NCBI RefSeq assembly: GCF_042662685.1
Contig: NZ_JBHSYO010000015.1
Location: forward strand, 186,001-250,000
Direction: 5' to 3'
DNA from: Pseudobowmanella zhangzhouensis
GTDB taxonomy: Bacteria; Pseudomonadota; Gammaproteobacteria; Enterobacterales; Alteromonadaceae
DNA length: 64,000 nt
The number at the start of each line of letters is the position of its first letter. Within the stretch, counting starts at the first letter, position 1. Positions 27,775 to 37,741 of this stretch are shown piece by piece. The notes beneath the pieces are model-generated. The model was not told the DNA's origin, made no database searches, and saw nothing but the letters and a program-made list of their open reading frames with translations. The position numbers and the translations under genes were made by a program.

Positions 27775-30319
27775 TCAGTGGTGCCAGATAGACCGCGTTG
27801 CTTAACACCCGTTGACTGCCTCGCCAGTATCCACGGAAATTCATCACGTCGGTAAAGCCAATTACTCTGCCACGACCACTGCGATGCGCAACAATGGCTG
27901 CACTGCCGGCAACCTGCTCAACCAGCGGCTTGGCCGCATAGCCAGCCAGTAATGGTGATTTGCTGTAACGTGCCACCGTTAAGAACGGCTTTTCTGGAAT
28001 GTCCATCACCAGATTACTGTTACGAAATACGCTGAGCTGGTTGGCATCCAGGCCAAATGTGAGTGGATGGCTGGCATCCAGTTGGGTGGCAAATACCGCA
28101 CCGGCAATACGTTGCTGGGCTGCCAGCTGATTACGATCGGAAAATTTGAGAGATTGGGTATCGAAACCGCTTAGCACCTCGTCTTCTGAGCGGAAGCCAG
28201 CCGCCAGCAGACCGTTTTCGCTTAACCAGCGCGCGGCGCCTTTCTGCCCAATCAACACGCCGCCCTCACGCACCCATTGTTTCATTCGCTCAACCAGTTT
28301 GTCGCTGATACCTGCGTAACGACCATCAACCATAATCACATGGGTATAGTCATGCAGGTTTATGCCCGACAAGCGGGGCACATCGACCATCGCCAGTGGC
28401 AAGCCAACCTGTTGATCGAAATAATGCCAGACTTCACCGGCTTCATAGGGCGATACGCCCTCGCCGGTGAGCAGCATTACCCGCGGCGTTTTCAGCACTG
28501 GCATCGCACCAGAACCTAAATCAATGCCTTTGTCCGTCCAACCAGTGGTTAAACTGTGCACGACGAGCTGTTTTTCCTGTGCCAGTTCCCGCACTGTATT
28601 GCGCCAGTTTGCAGGCTGTGGCAACGCAGCGGGGATCACCACAGAACCCGCTGTTAGGCTGATCTGACCATCACCACTGGCGACAGTGATCGGTGAGCCG
28701 ATAATCTTGGCCGCAATCCCTTTGACCAGCAGTGCCTGCAACATCGCCGGAGCACGGCCATCCCGCCAATCGAATCCATACGCATATGCTTCACCCTGCC
28801 AGTTAGCAGGCGTCACGCCGTCAGATTTGACACTGAGCGATTTTAATTTACGCCCCTCTTTGCTGCTGAGCTCATTAAACGGCAGATTAAACGCCATCGC
28901 GATGTTCCAACTGGAAACGTCGTAAAACTCATTGCGCCCGAAATCTTGTTGGGTAGAGAACAACGATCGAATCAACGGATACTGCGCCTGATTGGCCGGC
29001 ACAAAATAATCACGCCCCTGTTGGTAAGCCGTGCCGTTTTTGCTCATATCCGCGGATAGTTGCCACACCTTGATGTGGTGTTGCTGCAGAATATCCAGCC
29101 ACTGCTGGTTAAGGGCAGCATCTGCGCTGGCTTTAACCACGTAGCCAGCAATGCCGCTTTCATTGGCTTGCTTAGCGGTACGGCGCACAAAATCTGCCTG
29201 GTACTGTTGCAGTTTGGACTTGTTCGCCAGTGCGCCACGGAAGGTGGATAAACTGGTGGTGACCTGATTCTGAATGGTATCGGCAAAACTCAGCTGGCCA
29301 TTGGGCGTATCAATCAAGTGCCCACGGCTGGACGCCTGCTCAAATAAGATACCGATGGAGCCCTGCACATCGGGATAACTGGATCCTTTACCCAAATAAA
29401 AATCATCAAATGACTCTTCGCTAAAATACAGTTTATTCTCTGCATCCAGCGCATCGGCATGATACTGCCCCAACAAATTTGTCATGCTGATATTTTCGCG
29501 GCTAATCCAGGGATTGGCGCGATCCGGGATCCCCGGCTGAAAGAAAAACGTACTATTGCTGCCCATTTCATGGAAATCGGTTAACACATGCGGTCGCCAT
29601 TGTTGAAAATGTGCGATGCGCGCGCGGGACTCCGGATGGGTCAGTAACAACCAGTCTCGATTTAAGTCGAACCAGTAGTGATTCATGCGGCCACTTGGCC
29701 AACCTTCATTATGGTCGCGGTGGTTGGGATCACTGTTAGGTGTTAGCCCTTTGTGCATATTCGCCCACTGGGCGAAACGCGACAGGCCATCCGGGTTTAT
29801 CGCCGGTTCCATGATGATCACAGCGTTATCCAACAGCTGCTTAACCTCTTCACTTTGCGATGCCGCCAGATAATAAGCCACCAGCAATGCAGCATTGGCA
29901 CCAGACGACTCATTGCCATGCACGCTGTAACCCATCCACAGTACCAGCGGGTCCGACTGTGCCGGTGTTTTACCTTCCGCCACGCGCTGCAAATGGGCAC
30001 TGCGCACAGTATCAATTTGCGCGAGACGTTGTGGATTAGTAAAGGTCAGCATCAACAGCGGACGCTGCTCATGGGTATAGCCCACAACCTCAACTGACAG
30101 CCGATCTGATGCCATGCCAAGCTGCTGTAAATACTGCACGATCTGATCATGGCGGGCGTGCCAGGTGCCAACCGGGTAACCCAGTACACTGGCGGGGGCA
30201 GGAATCGCCGGATCCAACGCCGCATCGGCTGGCAGAAAATCTCGGTCATTCATCGCAAAGGCTTGATGCAGCGTAGCCAGCGCCATTACCAGGCCAGCAA
30301 AATATCGAAGTAGCTTCAT
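27758..30319 (-). CDS. Exported M14-family zinc carboxypeptidase
   Basis: 853-aa exported protein with a signal peptide (MKLLRYFAGLVMALATLHQAFA); the ATG at 30319 has an AGGAG SD. The M14 catalytic domain occupies about residues 45-370: zinc ligands HGNES (His near residue 134) and DFHEMG, with NPDGLSRF and the substrate-binding FDLNRDW between them. The C-terminal half has a class I glutamine amidotransferase-like fold (VMLLTGEGVSPYEAGEVW). It follows the phospholipase gene closely on the same strand. Confidence 0.9.
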   Translation of the reverse strand: MKLLRYFAGLVMALATLHQAFAMNDRDFLPADAALDPAIPAPASVLGYPVGTWHARHDQIVQYLQQLGMASDRLSVEVVGYTHEQRPLLMLTFTNPQRLAQIDTVRSAHLQRVAEGKTPAQSDPLVLWMGYSVHGNESSGANAALLVAYYLAASQSEEVKQLLDNAVIIMEPAINPDGLSRFAQWANMHKGLTPNSDPNHRDHNEGWPSGRMNHYWFDLNRDWLLLTHPESRARIAHFQQWRPHVLTDFHEMGSNSTFFFQPGIPDRANPWISRENISMTNLLGQYHADALDAENKLYFSEESFDDFYLGKGSSYPDVQGSIGILFEQASSRGHLIDTPNGQLSFADTIQNQVTTSLSTFRGALANKSKLQQYQADFVRRTAKQANESGIAGYVVKASADAALNQQWLDILQQHHIKVWQLSADMSKNGTAYQQGRDYFVPANQAQYPLIRSLFSTQQDFGRNEFYDVSSWNIAMAFNLPFNELSSKEGRKLKSLSVKSDGVTPANWQGEAYAYGFDWRDGRAPAMLQALLVKGIAAKIIGSPITVASGDGQISLTAGSVVIPAALPQPANWRNTVRELAQEKQLVVHSLTTGWTDKGIDLGSGAMPVLKTPRVMLLTGEGVSPYEAGEVWHYFDQQVGLPLAMVDVPRLSGINLHDYTHVIMVDGRYAGISDKLVERMKQWVREGGVLIGQKGAARWLSENGLLAAGFRSEDEVLSGFDTQSLKFSDRNQLAAQQRIAGAVFATQLDASHPLTFGLDANQLSVFRNSNLVMDIPEKPFLTVARYSKSPLLAGYAAKPLVEQVAGSAAIVAHRSGRGRVIGFTDVMNFRGYWRGSQRVLSNAVYLAPLITASN

Positions 30320-30326
30320 GAGACTC

Positions 30327-31337
30327 CTAATCAAACGAGGTAATTTCGATGGCGATGCCAATAATCCGGTTGTAGTTGTAATAGTCGACAAGGTCACTGT
30401 TATAGCCTTCCTGGTACCAGATCACTAACGGCGGCAAATCATCATCGTTAAAGTTAAAGGTCGCTTCAAATCTAAACGTACTGTAGTTAAACGGTTTGCC
30501 ATACCCGGTGCGATAACTAAACGCCATATGGCTGATTTTTTCAGTTGGCGGGATGTATTCCAGTGTCAGTGCCAAGCCATCGTAGTCTTTTCGGCGATAC
30601 GCCTGACTCTGCATCTCAAATGCGTAATAGTCTTCTGCTTCACCCTGCAACGGGCCGTTTTGCAGGAAGTAACGCACATCCGCGGTCACCGCAAAGCAGC
30701 CGGGCTTCTTCAACAGCGGACTTTGATTGTTCTGCGCTATTTCTTTCAGTGGACAACGGGCAACACCATCCTGCCAGTGTGCACTGTATTTGCTGGTCAC
30801 GCCGATATAATCCCAGCCCCGACTAATATAATCGCGCGCACTGCCGGCACTGTCGCCTTTGGCCAGCGCATCGGCGACCCGACTGGCATAGCCGGCTTGG
30901 GTGTTCACGCTTTGGCCGTTGGACTCATGGTACAGGCCAATGTCGATATAACTTTCTTCTTCGTCGGGTTCGCTTAACCAGTAGCGGCCGAAAATGCCCG
31001 GGTTAAACTGCTTACCCATCACAGGTGAGGAATCACGGGTACCGATATACTGGCCGAAACGGCCGGTGAAACTTAAAAATACACAAGGCAATAAAGAAGA
31101 AGGCTGTGCATCACTGCCAAATGAACGATTTAAACTATCTGACACACTGCGCAACAGGGGATATTTAAGCGACAGGCGAAAATCCATGTAATTATCGTCG
31201 CTGGACTCAACCGTATAGCCGAGTAAGTTCGCCTCATATGAGGTTAAGCCACGATGTCCGCGATAGTCACCACATTGTGCACCCAATGCGCTGGTACTGA
31301 ACGACAGTATCAACAATATCCAGCTAACTCGCAGCAT
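30327..31337 (-). CDS. pldA: Outer-membrane phospholipase A (PldA family)
   Basis: 336-aa protein with a signal peptide (cleaved after STSALGA) and a predicted 12-strand beta-barrel. The catalytic motif of OMPLA, YHESNGQS, is at residues 136-143 (His137, Ser139), and a downstream Asn typical of the triad is likely in SRGWDYIGV. N-terminal DNYMDFRLSLKYPL and FTGRFGQYIGTRDSSPV match the family. It would hydrolyse phospholipids that leak into the outer leaflet. The M14 gene begins seven bases downstream. Confidence 0.85.
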   Translation of the reverse strand: MLRVSWILLILSFSTSALGAQCGDYRGHRGLTSYEANLLGYTVESSDDNYMDFRLSLKYPLLRSVSDSLNRSFGSDAQPSSLLPCVFLSFTGRFGQYIGTRDSSPVMGKQFNPGIFGRYWLSEPDEEESYIDIGLYHESNGQSVNTQAGYASRVADALAKGDSAGSARDYISRGWDYIGVTSKYSAHWQDGVARCPLKEIAQNNQSPLLKKPGCFAVTADVRYFLQNGPLQGEAEDYYAFEMQSQAYRRKDYDGLALTLEYIPPTEKISHMAFSYRTGYGKPFNYSTFRFEATFNFNDDDLPPLVIWYQEGYNSDLVDYYNYNRIIGIAIEITSFD

Positions 31338-31485
31338 ACCTCTCCCGTGTTGGCTAAAACTGTTTATTATTCATGCAGTTTGCCGTGTGGCCATCAGGGG
31401 TGCAAGTACAACTATTTTATTACCCGACTGTTTTACTCAAGTAATTTTGATATACTAGCGCCAGTTTGTAACCCTAGGTGAGATC

Positions 31486-32064
31486 ATGATTACTATCTCA
31501 GAAGCTGCACAGGCACATTTCGTTAAATTACTGGCTAACCAGGATCCACATACCAATATCCGCGTATTTGTGGTCAATCCAGGTACACCCAACGCCGAGT
31601 GTGGTGTGTCCTACTGTCCACCCGAGGCGGTAGAGGTAGGGGATATTCGTTTACCCTTCTCTGGCTTTGACGCTATCGTCGACCCTGAGAGCGCGCCATT
31701 TCTGGAAGCGGCAGAAATTGACTTCGTCACCGACCAGATGGGCTCGCAATTAACGTTAAAAGCACCCAACGCCAAGGCCCGTAAAGTGGACGAAGACGCC
31801 CCGTTGGCCGATCGCGTAGAGTACGTGTTAACCACGGATGTGAATCCACAACTGGCCAGCCATGGCGGTAAAGTCACGCTGTTGGAAATCACCGAAGATG
31901 GCATTGCTATTTTACAATTTGGTGGTGGTTGTAATGGGTGTTCAATGGTTGATGTCACATTGAAAGAAGGCATCGAAAAACAGTTACTGGATAAATTCAG
32001 CGGTGAATTGTTCGGCGTGCGTGATGCTACCGAGCATAAAGCCGGTGAACACAGCTACTACTAA
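31486..32064 (+). CDS. nfuA: Fe-S biogenesis protein NfuA
   Basis: Iron-sulfur carrier protein, 192 aa. The N-terminal A-type-like domain (residues 1-95) includes [16 protein letters not shown]. The C-terminal Nfu domain carries the cluster motif CNGC (Cys149, Cys152) in [10 protein letters not shown]. It matures Fe-S proteins under stress. A TATACT -10-like hexamer lies at 31451. In E. coli nfuA follows gntX; here two exported-enzyme genes intervene. It overlaps the next gene by one base. Confidence 0.95.
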   Translation: MITISEAAQAHFVKLLANQDPHTNIRVFVVNPGTPNAECGVSYCPPEAVEVGDIRLPFSGFDAIVDPESAPFLEAAEIDFVTDQMGSQLTLKAPNAKARKVDEDAPLADRVEYVLTTDVNPQLASHGGKVTLLEITEDGIAILQFGGGCNGCSMVDVTLKEGIEKQLLDKFSGELFGVRDATEHKAGEHSYY

Positions 32065-32321
32065 TGGCCTGGTATAATAAAGCTGGCGCTGACCCCGAAA
32101 GGAGTTGGCGCTTTTTTATTGCTGGTTTAGTGATATTTGTACCCGGTGCCATGCTAACCGTATTGGGTACCGAGCCACCTCATACCTGGTGGTGGCCGGG
32201 TATCGCACTGCTCGCTGTTGGCTTTTCATTAGCGCTATGGGGTTATGTGGGCATCTTCGCCAATCGGCTGGCCAGGGCGTTCAGTCCGCCCAGCGTTTCC
32301 AAAAATGACCGCCTAAAGTAA
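32064..32321 (+). CDS. Hypothetical two-helix membrane protein
   Basis: 85-aa protein with two hydrophobic segments (FFIAGLVIFVPGAMLTVLG and WWPGIALLAVGFSLALWGYVGIF) and a basic C-terminus. It begins at the nfuA stop (TAATG), so it is translationally coupled to nfuA. I do not recognise a named family. It converges on the MATE gene with a 41-base overlap. Confidence 0.7.
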   Translation: MAWYNKAGADPERSWRFFIAGLVIFVPGAMLTVLGTEPPHTWWWPGIALLAVGFSLALWGYVGIFANRLARAFSPPSVSKNDRLK

Positions 32322-33567
32322 CTCCGCGCCACACAAACAAACTCAGCAGGGCCAGCCATACGCCGTGATTACCGGCACCCTGCAACAGATATAGCGGTAA
32401 AAAGAACCCCGCCAGTGCACTGAGCAGCATACTGTTACGCATTATCGCCGCCTGCCCCAGCCCAATATATACACCGTCCAGCAGAAAGCACCAATGGGCC
32501 ACTAATGGCAGCATAATCGCATAGGGCAGATAACTCACTGCCATTGCACGCACCGCCGGTAAGTCAGTCAGCGCGCGGATAATCCACTCACCAGCAAGAT
32601 AAAAAATCAGGCTGTAAACGCATGCCAGTAACAGCGACCATAGCAGGGTTTTCCGCACCCAGCTCTGAATGCGACGACGATCCTGCTGCCCGGCCGCCTG
32701 TCCGACCAAGGCTTCTGCAGCGTAGGCGACGGCATCCAGGCCTAGTGCGGTCAGCGCCAAAAATTGCAGCAGCACACTATTGACGGCAACGGTCACGTCA
32801 CCCAGTTGCGCCCCTTGCATGGTCACCCAGGCCAGACAGGCCTGCAAAGCCAGATTGCGGATCAGCATGGCAGAGTTAATCTGCAGCACCTGTTTAATCG
32901 CCTGCCAGCTAAACCATACTGGCAGGCAGCGGCCAATCTGTGCACGCAGTGCCAATAGCGCCATCACACACATCAGATATTCGGCGCACACCGTCGCTAA
33001 CGCGACACCTTCAATGCCTAAATTCAGACCATACACAAACACCAGATTCAAACCGGCATTCACGCCATTGCCGATAACCTGTACCAGCATGACAAACCGG
33101 CTGCGCTGGCGACCAATCAACCAGCCAATCAACACCAGATTAAGGAGCGCCGCTGGCGCACCCAACACCCGTACGGCCACATAATCCTGCATCACCGACG
33201 CGGTAGTCTGATCCGGTTGGGCATACCAAAGCACTGCCTCACACAAGGGGCGTTGTAATGCGCCAATCAATGCGGCCACAATTAACGCTAATGCGATCAG
33301 TTGCCACAGTAATTGCCGCGCCCGGTCTGGTTGATGGCTGCCCAGCGTTTGTGCACTATAGCCGGTGGCACTCATGCGCAACGTGCCGGCCAGCCAGTAA
33401 AGCTGGGTAATTAGCATCGCACCCAGTGCCACACCGGCCATGGCGCTGACCTGTGGCATATGCCCAACCACGTAAGTGTCGACCAATCCCAGTAACGGCT
33501 GGCTGATATTGGCCAGCAGCATGGGAAACACGATGGCGGCGATTTTTCGATGAGCTTGCTGGTTCAT
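32281..33567 (-). CDS. MATE family efflux transporter
   Basis: 428-aa inner-membrane transporter with about 12 hydrophobic helices in two halves. N-terminal IAAIVFPMLLANISQPLLGLVDTYVVGH and the QTLGSHQ.. and VGQAAGQ segments are MATE signatures. The sequence is nearest the DinF branch. LexA control is not evident upstream. Substrate unknown; probably Na+ or H+ driven export. Divergent from the deacetylase gene by 33 bases. Confidence 0.88.
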   Translation of the reverse strand: MNQQAHRKIAAIVFPMLLANISQPLLGLVDTYVVGHMPQVSAMAGVALGAMLITQLYWLAGTLRMSATGYSAQTLGSHQPDRARQLLWQLIALALIVAALIGALQRPLCEAVLWYAQPDQTTASVMQDYVAVRVLGAPAALLNLVLIGWLIGRQRSRFVMLVQVIGNGVNAGLNLVFVYGLNLGIEGVALATVCAEYLMCVMALLALRAQIGRCLPVWFSWQAIKQVLQINSAMLIRNLALQACLAWVTMQGAQLGDVTVAVNSVLLQFLALTALGLDAVAYAAEALVGQAAGQQDRRRIQSWVRKTLLWSLLLACVYSLIFYLAGEWIIRALTDLPAVRAMAVSYLPYAIMLPLVAHWCFLLDGVYIGLGQAAIMRNSMLLSALAGFFLPLYLLQGAGNHGVWLALLSLFVWRGVTLGGHFWKRWAD

Positions 33568-33600
33568 TCAGATAACTTTGGTTAAGCTTGCGCCCTCAGA

Positions 33601-34659
33601 ATGGGGGTAAGCGTGAAAACTTTAAAAATCTGTCTGTTGCTGATGTGCTGTTGGATCAATCAGGCCCTGGCCAGCAACGGCGTTATCCTACAGTATCATC
33701 ATGTTGCTGACGACACGCCGCCGGTGACATCGGTGTCCGCAGAGCAACTGCGCAGTCATCTGCAATATCTGCAGGATGAGGGTTTTGACGTCTTACCCTT
33801 GCCAGACATGATTAAAGCACTTGCTGAAAATCAGCCCCTGCCGGATAAAGCGGTGGCGATCACGTTCGATGACGGCTATCGCGATATTCTGCAAAATGGT
33901 CATCCAATCCTGCGGGAATTTGCGTTTCCTTACACCATATTCGTCAATCCTGCGCAAATTGGCGTGCAAAGCGACCAACTCAGTTGGGATGATATCGCCC
34001 TGATGGGTCAGCAAGGGGTGACATTTGCCAACCATACTCAGGATCACATCCATCTATTGCAACGCCTGCCTGGCGAAGACACTCAGCAATGGCTGGCACG
34101 TATTCGCAACAATATTTTGTCCGCCGAGCAACAGTTAGCTGACAAGGTCGGCTACAGCCTGCGTTATCTGGCGTATCCCTATGGTGAGTATGACGAGAAC
34201 CTGCAGGCGTTATTGCGCGAAGAAAACTTTGTTGGCTTTGCCCAGTTCTCTGGCGCCATTAGCTCAGCCAGTGATTTTACCGCGCTGGCGCGCTTTCCAG
34301 CCGCTGGCATCTATGCCAATTTGCAAACGCTGCGGGTCAAATTAAACAGTCTGGCGATGCCGGTGCTGACGAATTCTCTGAGTTCACCGGTTGCGCTGGA
34401 GAGTCAGTTTCCATCCCCGCAGCTGACGATTGATCTAGCCGATATCCGCCCACACCAGTTTCGTTGTTACATCAATGGAGACGTGGTGGACACTCAATGG
34501 CAGGAAAATCAGGTCACGGTATTGAGTGGGGATCTTGCGCTAAATCCGGGTCGTAGCCGGATAAATTGCACGGCACCGAGCAAACGGCGACCAACCCGCT
34601 ATTACTGGTTTTCACAGCCGCTGTTTAAACCCGATCAGAATGGACGCTGGCGCGATTAA
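33601..34659 (+). CDS. Exported polysaccharide deacetylase (NodB-type)
   Basis: 352-aa protein with a signal peptide (ILLMCCWINQALA region) and a carbohydrate esterase 4 domain. AITFDDGYRD holds the catalytic and metal Asp pair, and FANHTQDHIHL matches the HxxxH metal motif. YLAYPYGEYDE is motif 3. C-terminal 120 residues form an extra domain. Start may be the ATG or the GTG four codons on, which has GGGGG upstream. It converges on the SCO gene with a 4-base overlap. Confidence 0.85.
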   Translation: MGVSVKTLKICLLLMCCWINQALASNGVILQYHHVADDTPPVTSVSAEQLRSHLQYLQDEGFDVLPLPDMIKALAENQPLPDKAVAITFDDGYRDILQNGHPILREFAFPYTIFVNPAQIGVQSDQLSWDDIALMGQQGVTFANHTQDHIHLLQRLPGEDTQQWLARIRNNILSAEQQLADKVGYSLRYLAYPYGEYDENLQALLREENFVGFAQFSGAISSASDFTALARFPAAGIYANLQTLRVKLNSLAMPVLTNSLSSPVALESQFPSPQLTIDLADIRPHQFRCYINGDVVDTQWQENQVTVLSGDLALNPGRSRINCTAPSKRRPTRYYWFSQPLFKPDQNGRWRD

Positions 34660-35291
34660 CGCGCCAGTAGGACGGGCATATCTGCCAAAATTTGCTGGCC
34701 ACTGGCAATCGCCACTTTGCCCGGTTGATTATCCGGTTTAAAACGACCAATCACCTGCCCCTGAGGGTTAATCACCACTATCGACGCACTGTGATCGACT
34801 AGGTAATCATCATTTTCGGTACTTTCAGAAATCCCATACATCATGCCCATGGCGCGTACCAACGGGAATAGCACATCATGCCCAGCAGTGGCGGCGATAA
34901 AATCCTGATTGAAATACGAGACGTATTCATTCAGGCGGGCGACGCTGTCGCGCTTCGGGTCGACCGAAATAAACAACACCTGTAAGGGCGAGTCCGCCGG
35001 CAGCTGCTGTAATTGCGGATAGATACCATTTAATTCGGCTAACGTGGTCGGGCATATATCCGGGCAATAGGTGTACCCCACAAACGTCAGGGTCCAATGG
35101 CCGAGTAAGTCAGCATTGCCAAACGCCTGATCATGTTGATTACGCAAGCTGAATTCCGGCAAGGCGCGTGGCTGTGGGTATTCCTGTAAATAGCGTAACT
35201 GGGTGCCTTTTTGTTGTTGGCTGGCTAGCCAAAGCCCGCCGAGCAGGGCCGCAATCAGCAACCCGCCGAGCAGGAATTTATTTCCTGACAT
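34656..35291 (-). CDS. SCO1/SenC copper chaperone
   Basis: Membrane-anchored thioredoxin-fold protein that delivers copper to the CuA centre of cytochrome c oxidase. It has an N-terminal membrane helix (FLLGGLLIAALLGGLWLA). The copper motif CPDICP (CxxxC) follows FVGYTYC, and the distal His is in YLVDHSASIVVI. 211 aa. It is the last gene of the oxidase assembly operon; its first codon overlaps the cyoE stop by one base. Confidence 0.92.
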   Translation of the reverse strand: MSGNKFLLGGLLIAALLGGLWLASQQQKGTQLRYLQEYPQPRALPEFSLRNQHDQAFGNADLLGHWTLTFVGYTYCPDICPTTLAELNGIYPQLQQLPADSPLQVLFISVDPKRDSVARLNEYVSYFNQDFIAATAGHDVLFPLVRAMGMMYGISESTENDDYLVDHSASIVVINPQGQVIGRFKPDNQPGKVAIASGQQILADMPVLLAR

Positions 35292-36190
35292 TAAAATCTC
35301 ACGTAGTGATCGACCAGCAGCACCACAAACAGCAACATCAAATGCAGAATCGAGAATTTAAATGTTGCCATTGCGGTGGTTTGGTCAGCATGGAACTTCA
35401 GTTTCCACGCATAGTAAAAGAAAACGGCATTTAATGCGGTAGCACCGAGCAGGTAAATCATGCCACTCATCCCTACCAGATAAGGCAGCAGGCATACGAC
35501 CATCAATAGTATGGTGTAGAGGAACACTGAGGTTTTGGTGAACTCGATTCCATGGGTTACCGGCAACATGGGGACTTCGGCTTTGGCATAATCTTTTTCA
35601 CGGTGAATGGCCAGCGCCCAGAAATGTGGCGGCGTCCAGGTGTAAATTATCAATACCAGTAACAATGCATAGGGGTGTAATTCCCCAGTAATTGCTGTCC
35701 AGCCCAACAATGGCGGCGCCGCCCCGGCCAAACCGCCAATCACAATATTCTGCGGCGTCGCACGTTTAAGATACATGGTATACACCACTGCATAACCCAG
35801 CAGACTGGCCAGGGTTAATACCGCCGTAAGGCGATTCACCCAGATCTCCAGACACACATAACCTATCAGTGCCAGCATAAAGGCGAAGGTCAGTGCGCGC
35901 TGCGGACTCACCTTGCCCTTCGGTAAGGGGCGGTTGTAAGTACGTGCCATTTGCGCATCAATCCGGCGGTCGACCACATGGTTAATCGCCGCCGCGGCGG
36001 AAGACAACAAACCAATGCCAATCAGCCCCATAATCAATGGTTGTAACGGCAACGCACCATCGGTAGATAAACACATGCCAACTAACGCGGTTAACAATAG
36101 CAACAGCACCACTTTGGGCTTAGTCATCTCATAATAATCACGCCAGCTAACTGCCTGACCCTGGGAAGCAACTGAAGCAGACTTTTCCAT
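35291..36190 (-). CDS. cyoE: Heme o synthase (protoheme IX farnesyltransferase)
   Basis: UbiA-superfamily membrane enzyme that adds farnesyl to heme b, the first step to heme a. 299 aa with about nine helices. Asp-rich motif 1 is [20 protein letters not shown] and motif 2 lies in [32 protein letters not shown] is the family N-terminus. It sits directly downstream of heme A synthase, eight bases apart, completing the heme a pathway. Confidence 0.96.
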   Translation of the reverse strand: MEKSASVASQGQAVSWRDYYEMTKPKVVLLLLLTALVGMCLSTDGALPLQPLIMGLIGIGLLSSAAAAINHVVDRRIDAQMARTYNRPLPKGKVSPQRALTFAFMLALIGYVCLEIWVNRLTAVLTLASLLGYAVVYTMYLKRATPQNIVIGGLAGAAPPLLGWTAITGELHPYALLLVLIIYTWTPPHFWALAIHREKDYAKAEVPMLPVTHGIEFTKTSVFLYTILLMVVCLLPYLVGMSGMIYLLGATALNAVFFYYAWKLKFHADQTTAMATFKFSILHLMLLFVVLLVDHYVRF

Positions 36191-36198
36191 AAACCCTC

Positions 36199-37176
36199 CT
36201 AGGTTTTACGCAGCAGCGTGTAATTGATTAGCACCATGGTCAGCAGCAGTAGCGCGCCGACCAGGTTATGCGCCACGGCCACGGCCAGCGGCAACTGAAA
36301 TACAATATTGCTCACACCCAACAGCACCTGAACTGTCAAGACAAAAAACAGAAGTAAGGACTGACTACGCACTACATCAGAACTGGCGCGCCGGTAGAGT
36401 TTAAATCCGAACCAAAGCAGATAAGCGGCCGTGATAATGGCACCCACACGATGCATTACATGCATAGTGAGGCGATCGTTAGCGTCGTGCACACCGAATT
36501 CATAATTGTCTGCATGGGGAATACTAAAGGCACCGGCAAAGTCGAGATTCAGCCACCATTCTCCCTGGCAAACCGGTAAGGTCGTACAGACCTGCGCCGC
36601 GTAATTGGCCGACGTCCAGCCCCCTAACGCGATTTGCGCTACGACAATCACCAGCCCCAGCAAAGCCATACCGGATAACGCCCGGGCACTCACATCGCCG
36701 CCCGGGATGCGGTAGCGACTGAGACGCAAATACAACAGGAACAAGCAGGAAATAACGGTAAATCCGCCAAGCAGATGCCCCATCACCACCAATGGCATCA
36801 GATTCAGCGTGACCGTCCACATACCCAGCGCGCCCTGAAAACATACCAGTAACAGCAAAAATAGCGGCAATTTGAACGGTTTATGGGCTTGTTTACCGCG
36901 CAGGCTAAGGGCAAAGATAATTAGGATACACAGACCCAGCGTAGACGCGAAATAACGATGAATCATTTCGTTCCAGGCTTTATGAGCCTCTACCGGGCGA
37001 TCTGGAAAGGCGGCTTCGGCACGTTCCACATGCTCAGGGTGTGAGGGTACCGTAATGTGACCGTAACACCCCGGCCAATCGGGACAGCCCAGACCCGCAT
37101 CGGTCAGACGCGTATAGGCACCGAGCATGATTACCGCGATGGCCAGCAATAAACTGGCGACTACCATCTTTCTCAT
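36199..37176 (-). CDS. ctaA: Heme A synthase (COX15/CtaA)
   Basis: Membrane protein, 325 aa with eight predicted helices, that oxidises heme o to heme a. Conserved histidines are visible in [29 protein letters not shown] and [10 protein letters not shown], which ligate the two hemes. The loop [13 protein letters not shown] has the conserved cysteine pair. N-terminal [21 protein letters not shown] is a signature of the family. It lies within the oxidase assembly operon. Confidence 0.95.
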   Translation of the reverse strand: MRKMVVASLLLAIAVIMLGAYTRLTDAGLGCPDWPGCYGHITVPSHPEHVERAEAAFPDRPVEAHKAWNEMIHRYFASTLGLCILIIFALSLRGKQAHKPFKLPLFLLLLVCFQGALGMWTVTLNLMPLVVMGHLLGGFTVISCLFLLYLRLSRYRIPGGDVSARALSGMALLGLVIVVAQIALGGWTSANYAAQVCTTLPVCQGEWWLNLDFAGAFSIPHADNYEFGVHDANDRLTMHVMHRVGAIITAAYLLWFGFKLYRRASSDVVRSQSLLLFFVLTVQVLLGVSNIVFQLPLAVAVAHNLVGALLLLTMVLINYTLLRKT

Positions 37177-37186
37177 TGTCGTTCCC

Positions 37187-37741
37187 TCAACCGATACGTG
37201 AGAGTTTCAGTAACTTCTTCACGTCGGACAAAATTTCGCGGCTATGCATCACCGCTTGTTGTTGTTCTGCTTGCAACGGGTAGCGCAGGATAACGTTTTG
37301 CAAGGTATCTACGATGAAAATACCATCAGTGCCGACCGGATTGAACATCTTTTCGACAGTTTGCAGATTTACCGATAAGGATTCTACATTGCGGTATTTT
37401 TCTGCCATATCCGCTGGCAGATCACTGGCTTCCGTTACCACCGCCAACGCTTTAACCCGATCGGTTTCTCGTCCCAGCGCTAACCACACCTGATTGATAC
37501 TAAACAGCGCATTGTGACAGGCCTCGTCGCAGGAAGCGGGCACCACATAAACCAGTCGCCAGTGGGTATTATCAGCTTGCTGCGGATAGGCGGCTGTAAA
37601 ATCCAATACCGGGTCAAGCAGCTCACCTTTATTGGTTGCGCCGCGATTGAACCAGTCATAATCCAGTGCAAATTTGGCCAAAACTACCGGTAAAATAAAC
37701 ACCACGGCCAGCAGTAGCATGCTCTTTTTATTCTGATTCAT
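37187..37741 (-). CDS. Oxidase-operon thioredoxin-like membrane protein of unknown role
   Basis: 184-aa protein with an N-terminal membrane helix (SMLLLAVVFILPVVLAKFAL) and a thioredoxin-like domain. WRLVYVVPASCDEACHNALF carries a CxxxC pair at the place where SCO proteins bind copper, and DGIFIVDTLQNVILRYP follows the same fold. It is regularly found between SURF1 and ctaA in related genomes, so a role in copper or redox steps of oxidase assembly is likely (inference). It overlaps SURF1 by 14 bases. Confidence 0.78.
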   Translation of the reverse strand: MNQNKKSMLLLAVVFILPVVLAKFALDYDWFNRGATNKGELLDPVLDFTAAYPQQADNTHWRLVYVVPASCDEACHNALFSINQVWLALGRETDRVKALAVVTEASDLPADMAEKYRNVESLSVNLQTVEKMFNPVGTDGIFIVDTLQNVILRYPLQAEQQQAVMHSREILSDVKKLLKLSRIG

